Notes under the pieces: generated by a model
The model's input: the letters and a program-made list of their open reading frames with translations, nothing else
Database searches by the model: none
Told to the model about the DNA's origin: nothing
Program-made: the position numbers and the translations under genes
Assembly: GCA_029932035.1 (NCBI GenBank)
Contig: JAOZQV010000074.1
Location: 1-12,129 of the forward strand
DNA: 12,129 bases
Direction of reading: 5' to 3'
Source of the DNA: Deltaproteobacteria bacterium
GTDB taxonomy: Bacteria; Desulfobacterota; DSM-4660; Desulfatiglandales; Desulfatiglandaceae
In this document: positions 5,946 through 12,129 of the stretch, piece by piece
How positions within the stretch are numbered: position 1 is the first letter of the stretch
Layout: each line of letters starts with the position of its first letter

Positions 5946-6046
5946 ACTGGAAATTCCGATAGATTCGCTGCGACTTATAGGGGATTTCTATCTACAGTCG
6001 CGTCCTTTCTCGCTGGCTTCATACCAAAGCACTGGCAATAATCATC

Positions 6047-6075
6047 TTTACAGCGAACTGAGCCCCTGCTAAAAT
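6047..6075 (+). promoter_or_regulatory. Promoter for the metal-binding protein gene
   Basis: TTTACA (6047-6052) and TAAAAT (6070-6075) each match the sigma70 consensus at five of six positions and are spaced by 17 bases. Transcription would begin near 6082, about 46 bases before the ATG at 6129. Confidence 0.55.
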
Positions 6076-6128
6076 ACATTTATGATCGAAAAAAGAGAAA
6101 AATCTAATCCTTGACATGGAACTGAAAC

Positions 6129-7034
6129 ATGAAAAAAAGACCACACATTTTCCAACTGACTATGATCCTTTGGTTCCTCCTGGGCATCTCTTTCCTATCT
6201 CCGGTCTCAGCGGAAAATCCCCTGAAGGTCACAGTCAGCATCCTTCCCCAGAAGTATTTCGTTGAAAAAATCGGCGAAGATCTAATTGATATCTCTGTGA
6301 TGGTGCCTCCTGGGTTCAGTCCGGCGACCTACGAACCCAAACCAAAACAGATGGTCAAGCTCACAAAATCCAAGATTTACTTTGCCATTGGTGTGTCCTT
6401 CGAAGCGGTATGGCTGAAGAAATTCGCCGGCGTTAATCCTGAGATGAGGATTATTGCCACGCAGAATGGTATAGAGAAGATACCCATGATGAGACACCTG
6501 CAAGATGATGAGCGGCATCGCGGGAAAGCAGTAGCACATGCCGGGATCAAAGATCCTCATATCTGGCTTTCTCCGCCCCTTGTGATGTTACAGGCGCGAA
6601 ACATTTTGAATGCCCTGATGAGGGGGGATCCGGCCCACAGGAAAACATACGAGGACAACTACAAGAAATTTATCAGCAACGTAGTCGATCTTGATCTCAA
6701 GATCAGAAATCAGTTTACGGAAACAGATCGGGGTACACGGTTCATGGTCTACCATCCTGCCTGGGGATATTTTGCAAAGGCATATGGCCTGATACAGATC
6801 CCGGTTGAAATGGAAGGGAAGAAACCAACACCCAAGGGGCTCCAGCAATTAATCCTTGACGCTAAGAGGGATGGGATAAAGGTGGTCTTTGTCCAGCCCC
6901 AGTTTTCTACAAAAAGCGCCCAAACAATCGCCAAGGCGATTGGCGGTCGTGTTGTATTCGCTGACCCGCTCGCATTTGACTGGGCAAAGAACCTCCTGAT
7001 GGTGGCCCAACAATTTAGGGACGTTCTTAAATGA
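6129..7034 (+). CDS. Zinc/manganese-type ABC transporter substrate-binding protein (ZnuA-like), orphan
   Basis: The 301-residue protein begins with a signal peptide (MKKRPHIFQ, then a hydrophobic stretch, likely cut after VSA at 28), so it is exported to the periplasm. The mature part follows the cluster A-I metal-binding plan: VTVSILPQKYFVEKI (34-48), PATYEPKP (65-72), DPHIWLSP (142-149), YHPAWGYFA (208-216) and FADPLAFDW (277-285). Three usual ligands are present as His144, His209 and Asp279. The first ligand, normally His in PHxYEP, is Ala66. The His-rich loop of zinc carriers is only weakly represented (HLQDDERHRG). No ATPase or permease gene adjoins it; the next gene is convergent. It may serve a transporter encoded elsewhere or bind a different metal or ligand. 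The ribosome site is weak (GGAA). Confidence 0.85.
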   Translation: MKKRPHIFQLTMILWFLLGISFLSPVSAENPLKVTVSILPQKYFVEKIGEDLIDISVMVPPGFSPATYEPKPKQMVKLTKSKIYFAIGVSFEAVWLKKFAGVNPEMRIIATQNGIEKIPMMRHLQDDERHRGKAVAHAGIKDPHIWLSPPLVMLQARNILNALMRGDPAHRKTYEDNYKKFISNVVDLDLKIRNQFTETDRGTRFMVYHPAWGYFAKAYGLIQIPVEMEGKKPTPKGLQQLILDAKRDGIKVVFVQPQFSTKSAQTIAKAIGGRVVFADPLAFDWAKNLLMVAQQFRDVLK

Positions 7035-7046
7035 CCTCAAACATCC

Positions 7047-7064
7047 GTAGCCGTTTACGGCTAC
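7047..7064. terminator. Hairpin between convergent genes
   Basis: GTAGCCGT (7047-7054) and ACGGCTAC (7057-7064) are perfect complements around TT. It sits 13 bases after the metal-binding protein stop and 36 bases beyond the stop of the opposing regulator gene. It has no clear T-run, so termination is likely but not proven. Confidence 0.45.
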
Positions 7065-7099
7065 CGGTCTCTAACTGGAAAATTGAATGGTTTAAAAAA

Positions 7100-8293
7100 C
7101 TAAAAATCAACCCCATACTCGAAGCCCACAATAGTTATATCGTCCTCTGGCTTGCTCGGACCGCCAAAATCGATGACAGTGTCAAAAACCCTATCGACAA
7201 CCCCGTTTATTCTCAGGCCTGAGCTGGTTCTAAGCAGATTAAACAGACGCTCCTCACCAAATAGCTCCCCATCTTCCCGCCGGTGTTCGGTCACACCGTC
7301 AGTGTAGAGGACTACTTTGTCACCAGAAGTCAGTCGAACCTCTCCTCCATCAAAGGGGATTACCCCCTCAAGTCCGATTATCGTGCCCCCTTCCTCCAAA
7401 GGTTCGAGTTCTCCTCCTGATCGGATCAGGATCGGCCGCGGGTGAGCAGCGTTGCTGTATGCCAGACTTCCTTTCAACCGGTCCAGAACGAGATATACCA
7501 TGGTAAAATATTTACCAAATCGGTCCATGGGATACTCTTCGTCCAAAAGCTTCAAAACCTCGGCCGGATGAAGAACAGCCTGTTCGTTTTCCCTCGTAGT
7601 GAGAATCAGCCCGGAATGTGGATGCATCATCTGCGACACAGAAACGGTAACCAGGGCCGAGGAAATGCCATGGCCGGACACATCCAGAATGTAGAGGCAG
7701 ATATATCTTTCATTTATGGTGATGACGTCAAAGATGTCTCCCCCAATCGCTTCGCAGGGCTGAAATTTATGGGCGAATCTGACATTGCTGACTTGAGGAA
7801 ACTTGCGTGGCAGGAGGCTTTTCTGAATTCCAGCAGCCACGTGTAGATCCTCACCAATAATCCGTTGTTTTTCCAGAAGTTCATCCTTCTGAAACTCGAT
7901 AAGATCAGATTTCCATTTCAGCTCTAAGTGGGTTTTAACTCGAGCCCTAACAATGGGGAGTTTAAACGGTTTTGTAATGTAGTCCACTGCACCCAGTTCA
8001 AACCCTTTAACCTCATCGTGGACTTCACTCATCGCGGTAACAAAAATCACCGGGATATCCTTCGTCCGTTCTCCTTTTTTGAGAAAACGAAAGACCTCAT
8101 ATCCGTCCATACCGGGCATCATCACATCTAACAGAATCAGGTCCAGCTCCTCGCTGCGGGCAATCTCTAAGGCCTTGGACCCGCTGGTCGCAATGACTAT
8201 ATCGTAGTCAGACCTCAAGGCCGCTCCGAGGATCTTGATGTTAGTCGGCTGGTCATCGACAATAAGTATCCTGTGCCGGGGTCGTTCCATCAT
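7100..8293 (-). CDS. Response regulator with SpoIIE-type PP2C phosphatase output
   Basis: The 397-residue protein has a receiver domain (8-125) with acid pair Asp13/Asp14, phosphorylation site Asp56 in LILLDVMMPGMDG, Thr86 and Lys108 in ITKPF, all intact. A short helical linker (126-150) leads to a SpoIIE/RsbU-type serine/threonine phosphatase domain (about 152-395). Its metal-binding acids are visible: Asp186 in GGDIFDV, Asp204 in LDVSGHG, Asp332 in YTDGVTE and Asp384/385 in EDDITIV. Such proteins normally dephosphorylate a STAS anti-anti-sigma factor in partner switching; no STAS or anti-sigma gene is visible here. Its ATG overlaps the kinase stop as TAATG, with AGGA a few bases before it, so translation is coupled and the kinase is its probable phosphodonor. 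A second ATG follows immediately (8288-8290). Confidence 0.92.
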   Translation of the reverse strand: MMERPRHRILIVDDQPTNIKILGAALRSDYDIVIATSGSKALEIARSEELDLILLDVMMPGMDGYEVFRFLKKGERTKDIPVIFVTAMSEVHDEVKGFELGAVDYITKPFKLPIVRARVKTHLELKWKSDLIEFQKDELLEKQRIIGEDLHVAAGIQKSLLPRKFPQVSNVRFAHKFQPCEAIGGDIFDVITINERYICLYILDVSGHGISSALVTVSVSQMMHPHSGLILTTRENEQAVLHPAEVLKLLDEEYPMDRFGKYFTMVYLVLDRLKGSLAYSNAAHPRPILIRSGGELEPLEEGGTIIGLEGVIPFDGGEVRLTSGDKVVLYTDGVTEHRREDGELFGEERLFNLLRTSSGLRINGVVDRVFDTVIDFGGPSKPEDDITIVGFEYGVDF

Positions 8294-11200
8294 TATTTTT
8301 TCCTGCCCCCGAGAGACATATCAAGTTCGTTAGCGAGATTCCCTAAGGAGCCCAGGGCCTTTTCATAATCAAAATCGCTGATATCTTTTTCAAGGGACTG
8401 AATCAGGTTTTCAAACCCAGCCCCGCCAAGCTCGACTTTGAGTTTTTCCAGCGCCTGATCCGCGTCAAGACTGAATTCTTTCAGTAGAGCTTCCAGTTTT
8501 AGAAGCAACTGCGCCGTCTTTCCATCCCCGGATTCAAGCCGTTCCCCGCGCTCGACAGCCTCAGATTGAACTCCCTGTTTAAGACCGCTGATCGTTTCAA
8601 ACACAATTCCCCGATCTGTTTCAAATTTAATTAGACGGGCTTCAATCTCAGACCTGGTGCCGACCTTGACTGCCTCCTCCAACCGGGCAGCCGATTTATG
8701 AAGATCCGTTGCCCCAAGATTTGCGGCGACTCCCTTTATATTGTGCACAAGAAACCGCATCTCTTCTCTTTCATCCCGTTCCAGAAGGCTGCGGATCTCC
8801 AGAACCACATCTTTCAATTGCCCCCGGAAATCCTGGAGCAGTTCCTTATAGAGTTCCCGGTTGTCAAGGACCCTTTCAAGTCCATCCACCAGATCCAGTC
8901 CTGGCAGTTGATCAGGCCAGTCCTCTTCCTGTGCCGGCATCTCTTCTCTTAACACCTCTTCTTCCATCTTTTCCTCTTCAATTCTGATCAGATCACTCTC
9001 TTCTCCAATAATGAGCGTATCCCTTTCCCTATCTCTTGGCTCAATCCATCTGACAAGGACAGCAAAGAGCTTTTCGGGATCCACAGGCTTGGGAATGGAA
9101 TCATTCATACCTGCCTGCACTTCTTCATCCCTGTCCCTCTCTGAAGCCTGTGCTGACATGGAAATAATCGGCAGATTGTTGAATCGCTCATCCTGCCGCA
9201 ACTTTTTAGTAGCCTCCAATCCATCCATAACAGGCATATGAATATCCATAAGGACAAGGTCGAATTCGGATTCATTAACAGCCCGTATAGCTTCTCTGCC
9301 GTTTGCAGCCACTGTAACACGTAATCCGGACTGATCGAGCAGCTCCACAGCAACCTGCTGGTTAATCAGATTATCCTCAACCAACAGAACCCTGGCGCCT
9401 CTTATTCCGGCCAATTTCTGCGACAACTCCGACTCCGGGCCATCCTGAACAGATTCGCGCTCCGGTTTCCGGCCAAAGGAATCCATGACGGTATCAAAGA
9501 GTACTGCAGGGGTGAAAGGTGCGTATAGAAAGGCATCCGCAACCGCCCCTTCGGTCTCCAGAATGGCCTCTTCCATGCCATGGTTCACAACTATGACTAT
9601 TCTTGGCGCTGATTGTCCTTTTAAAGCCTCCTTCATGCGTTGGGCGATTTCTATCCCTGATATGGGGAGCATTTGCCAGCCCAAAAAGACGAGATCGCAA
9701 CACTCGGTACCATCAGCGTATGCCTCTTCCATTTGTGACAGGGCTTCTGCCCCGGACCCGACCGCTATCACCTGAAAACCGAATGAAATCAGAGCATCTT
9801 TCAGGATTTTAAGGACAGTGGGTCTCTCGTCCACCACCATGATCCGCTTTTGCTTTAAATCTTCATCAATCTCCAGCCGCGAACCGGATGTTGATGGTTG
9901 GAGCCCGAACCGGGCTGTAAAGGAAAAGACGCTCCCTCTGCCTTCTTCACTGTCAATCCATATCTCCCCAGCCATCATGGTCACTAACTGTTTGCAGATA
10001 CTCAGACCAAGTCCTGTCCCCCCATATCTCCGGGTGGTCCCCTCTTCTGCCTGAGTAAAGGGTTGAAAGAGCTTATCAATCTGGCTCTCGCTGAGTCCAA
10101 TACCAGAGTCCCTAACCGAAAATTGGAGGGTAATGCCGCTTTCCCCTCTTTGAACTTCCTTTAAGGCTATCACAATCTCCCCATGCTCAGTAAATTTGAC
10201 CGCATTATTGGTCAAATTGGTCAAAATCTGACCTAATCGCAGCGGATCTCCCACAAGCCGGTCCGGCACAGCGGGATCGATTGAAAACATGAAGTCCAGT
10301 CCCTTTTCCGCCGTCTTGAGACTGATCAGACTGGAAAGGTTATCCAGGACGTCATCGAGGGAGAAATCGATCTCCTCCATATCCAGTTGTTGGGCTTCAA
10401 TCTTGGAATAATCCAATATATCATTGATAATTCCAAGAAGCATTTTGCCGGCACCCTGAATTTTATTCAAATAATCTGACTGTTTAGCAGTCAATTTGGT
10501 CTGAAGAGCCAGGTAGCTCAGGCCAATAACGGCGTTCATTGGAGTCCTGATCTCGTGGCTCATATTGGCAAGGAAATCACTCTTAAACCGGCTCATTTCC
10601 TCGGCCTTGATTTTGGCTAACCGCAGGAACTTAGCCCTCGCAAAGGCCCGTTTAAGATTTATTAGAATCAGCAGAACAAAATCGACCGATAGGGTTACGA
10701 GGGGCATGAGAGGTGAAACAAACAGGCCCCGGACTGTAAAGCCCCAAAACGTGCCCAAAGAGATACACCCGGCTAAAAGTACGGTGGCAAGAAACCCCCA
10801 TAAAGGGTTGCCAGGTATTAGCAACAACGAAATAATAAGGCCGGTGCCCAAGATCATCATGAGTTCAAACCCGGGCGCCCAGCTTGGCCGCGAAATAAAG
10901 TCGGCATTTAAGATGTTGTCAACAACCGTTGCCTGGATCTCAACACCTGGAAAATTAACCCTCATCGGTGTGGTATGCATATCCCCGATTCCAGCGACCG
11001 TCGTTCCCAACAAAACGATCTTGTCCCGGAATCTCTTGCCGGGAACCCTGTCTTTCAGAACGTCGGATGCTGAAATGCGATCATAGGTTCCATCCGACAG
11101 CCGGTACTTTATCCACATGCATCCCGACACATCTAACGGGATAAACGTTTGGGCTAATCGCAGTGATAAAGCATTATTCCGTGTTACTTTCAGCAGAACC

Positions 11201-11946
11201 TCGTCGACACCTGAGGCCTGCATCATGGTGGCTAAAGAAAAGCTGGGGTATGGTTTTCCCTCGTAGTAAACTATCAAGGGTATCCGTCTGATTATCCCAT
11301 CACTGTCGGTAATGGTATTCGCAAACCCTGAATCTGGCGCTGCCTCACTCAATACAGCTAAGTTGCATAGCAATGCGTCGGCCCTGATTAAGTGTGTCTC
11401 AGGTTTCCAGTTCTCCGATGAAGAAAGCAAAGCCACTTTCAAGGGACGAATCAGACATGGAGCAGAAAAGGGGCTCGTGTCATCAAAAAGGAAAGAGTAA
11501 CTCAATACAAAGGGGCCTTGATGGAGAATCCCGGCTAAGATACTGTCGTGGTCATCGAGCCCCTCAGGCAGTCCGGCAACCTCGACCTTGACCTTTAAAT
11601 CGCGCCAGAGTTCTTTCTGAAAAACCTTGGGAGAAGTCCGGTCAGGTTCCGGGAACATGAAGTCCAGGCCTATACTCGCAGGCCCGAACCGCCTGATCTT
11701 CTCCAAGAGCAGGGCTACCCTGTAGCGCGGCCAGGGCCACTGGCCATAATCGCCAATGGTTTTTTCGTCAAGGGCAACAATCACAGGAAGAGCGGAACCC
11801 CTGCCCTGGGATTCAGACTTCAAAAAAAGATCATATACCTTAAAGTCGATAAGCCGGACAAAACCCGGGCTTAACAGGTATACTCCCGCTATGATGAGAG
11901 TCAAACAAAGGCCTAAACCAAAACTCTTTAGCCGGTCTCCTACCAT
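8293..11946 (-). CDS. CHASE2 hybrid histidine kinase with two receivers and HPt domain
   Basis: This 1217-residue membrane sensor starts with a transmembrane helix (about 8-27). A CHASE2 sensor domain follows in the periplasm (about 30-350; VIVALDEKTI, GQWPWPR, GLDFMFPE), then three transmembrane helices (about 359-430). The HisKA domain has His464 in MSHEIRTPMN. The ATPase domain has Asn581, DSGIG (613-617) and GGTGLGLS (642-649). The first receiver (699-825) is degenerate: the phosphorylation site is Gly756 and the Thr and Lys positions are lost. The second (850-970) is intact with Asp901 and Lys953. After an acidic linker comes an HPt domain with His1068 (LVHNIKGVAANLG), and a helical C-terminal extension (1145-1217). 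AGGAT nine bases before the ATG supports the start. The stop overlaps the SpoIIE-type regulator by one base, so the two form one signalling unit. Confidence 0.93.
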   Translation of the reverse strand: MVGDRLKSFGLGLCLTLIIAGVYLLSPGFVRLIDFKVYDLFLKSESQGRGSALPVIVALDEKTIGDYGQWPWPRYRVALLLEKIRRFGPASIGLDFMFPEPDRTSPKVFQKELWRDLKVKVEVAGLPEGLDDHDSILAGILHQGPFVLSYSFLFDDTSPFSAPCLIRPLKVALLSSSENWKPETHLIRADALLCNLAVLSEAAPDSGFANTITDSDGIIRRIPLIVYYEGKPYPSFSLATMMQASGVDEVLLKVTRNNALSLRLAQTFIPLDVSGCMWIKYRLSDGTYDRISASDVLKDRVPGKRFRDKIVLLGTTVAGIGDMHTTPMRVNFPGVEIQATVVDNILNADFISRPSWAPGFELMMILGTGLIISLLLIPGNPLWGFLATVLLAGCISLGTFWGFTVRGLFVSPLMPLVTLSVDFVLLILINLKRAFARAKFLRLAKIKAEEMSRFKSDFLANMSHEIRTPMNAVIGLSYLALQTKLTAKQSDYLNKIQGAGKMLLGIINDILDYSKIEAQQLDMEEIDFSLDDVLDNLSSLISLKTAEKGLDFMFSIDPAVPDRLVGDPLRLGQILTNLTNNAVKFTEHGEIVIALKEVQRGESGITLQFSVRDSGIGLSESQIDKLFQPFTQAEEGTTRRYGGTGLGLSICKQLVTMMAGEIWIDSEEGRGSVFSFTARFGLQPSTSGSRLEIDEDLKQKRIMVVDERPTVLKILKDALISFGFQVIAVGSGAEALSQMEEAYADGTECCDLVFLGWQMLPISGIEIAQRMKEALKGQSAPRIVIVVNHGMEEAILETEGAVADAFLYAPFTPAVLFDTVMDSFGRKPERESVQDGPESELSQKLAGIRGARVLLVEDNLINQQVAVELLDQSGLRVTVAANGREAIRAVNESEFDLVLMDIHMPVMDGLEATKKLRQDERFNNLPIISMSAQASERDRDEEVQAGMNDSIPKPVDPEKLFAVLVRWIEPRDRERDTLIIGEESDLIRIEEEKMEEEVLREEMPAQEEDWPDQLPGLDLVDGLERVLDNRELYKELLQDFRGQLKDVVLEIRSLLERDEREEMRFLVHNIKGVAANLGATDLHKSAARLEEAVKVGTRSEIEARLIKFETDRGIVFETISGLKQGVQSEAVERGERLESGDGKTAQLLLKLEALLKEFSLDADQALEKLKVELGGAGFENLIQSLEKDISDFDYEKALGSLGNLANELDMSLGGRKK

Positions 11947-12129
11947 TTCGTTTGATCCTGGGTCGTGATTCCCTTAAACAGACAATTTTCGAGATTCAGG
12001 GAACTGATGGGGGTTAACTCAAAATCTACCCGGGGAGACCTTTGAAAAACGTTCAATTTCGTTCAAGATCGAGGCGCATGAGTCCCACTTTAGCGGGATT
12101 AACCACAGGAATATATTGCATATTTCTAG
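11947..12129. other. Upstream region of the kinase: direct repeat and hairpin
   Basis: No gene is seen here. It holds two copies of CGTTCAA (12050-12056 and 12060-12066) exactly ten bases apart. An imperfect hairpin follows at 12081-12100, pairing TCCCAC with GCGGGA around TTTA. I found no convincing promoter. The segment could be an activator site plus hairpin, or the end of a dispersed palindromic repeat. Confidence 0.3.

Larger units (their letters stand above)
5799..6128. other. Divergent control region between DUF1858-yedF and the metal-binding protein gene
   Basis: This 330-base stretch has no gene. It holds one good promoter for each direction (5917-5945 minus; 6047-6075 plus). Between them lies a nested inverted repeat: GCGACT (5970-5975) with AGTCGC (5996-6001), enclosing ATAG and CTAT around GGGATTT. 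That element could be an operator or an RNA hairpin. I see no convincing Zur or Fur box. Confidence 0.5.

Noticed and set aside
6111..6116. TTGACA as a promoter -35 box for the metal-binding protein gene
   Set aside because: It is only 12 bases before the ATG, so the -10 would fall inside the gene; a better pair exists at 6047-6075.
8698..8987. Two plus-strand open frames opposite the HPt coding region
   Set aside because: Both lie wholly inside the well-supported kinase gene and show no recognisable domain.

Overview
The window looks like chromosomal DNA of a Gram-negative anaerobe, most likely a Desulfobacterota (sulfate-reducing or syntrophic deltaproteobacterial) lineage. This is inferred from gene content: a DUF362 protein beside acyl-CoA genes, a YedF-type selenium-metabolism protein, a DUF1858 protein, an IHF-alpha gene paired with a tiny Cys-rich protein, and a very large CHASE2 hybrid kinase. 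There are no rRNAs, tRNAs, CRISPR arrays, intact insertion sequences or phage genes.

Layout. (1) 1-244, minus: the first 81 codons of a PAS-domain signalling protein that continues off the left edge. (2) 348-3631, minus: three tightly spaced genes, transcribed as APH-like phosphotransferase, crotonase-superfamily enzyme, DUF362 protein, which look like an acyl-CoA metabolism operon. (3) 3632-4244: a decayed segment with the 3' tail of a lost acyl-CoA dehydrogenase gene, an unidentified frameshifted scrap and an internal piece of hypB, all on the minus strand. (4) 4245-4716, plus: an IHF-alpha-like gene followed by an unlisted 45-codon four-cysteine gene, with a good sigma70-type promoter inside the hypB remnant. 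(5) 4886-5798, minus: DUF1858 protein then YedF, with a good promoter upstream and hairpins downstream. (6) 6129-7034, plus: an orphan zinc/manganese-type substrate-binding protein lacking the usual first metal-ligand histidine, with its own promoter. (7) 7100-11946, minus: a CHASE2 hybrid histidine kinase with degenerate REC, intact REC and HPt domains, overlapping by one base a response regulator whose output is a SpoIIE-type PP2C phosphatase. (8) 11947-12129: upstream region with a short direct repeat and a hairpin.

How the genes may work together. Region 2 probably acts on CoA thioesters; the lost dehydrogenase would have been its first gene, so what remains is a beheaded operon, perhaps driven by a promoter in the scar. 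Region 7 can be read as one phosphorelay: periplasmic CHASE2 sensing, H464, D901, H1068, then D56 of the regulator, then serine/threonine dephosphorylation of an unseen target. Region 5 groups two small cysteine proteins suited to sulfur or selenium chemistry. I do not see a clearly new multi-gene system. The best leads are the gene-remnant mosaic, the IHF-linked Cys miniprotein, the atypical crotonase and metal-binding protein, and the kinase's dead receiver.
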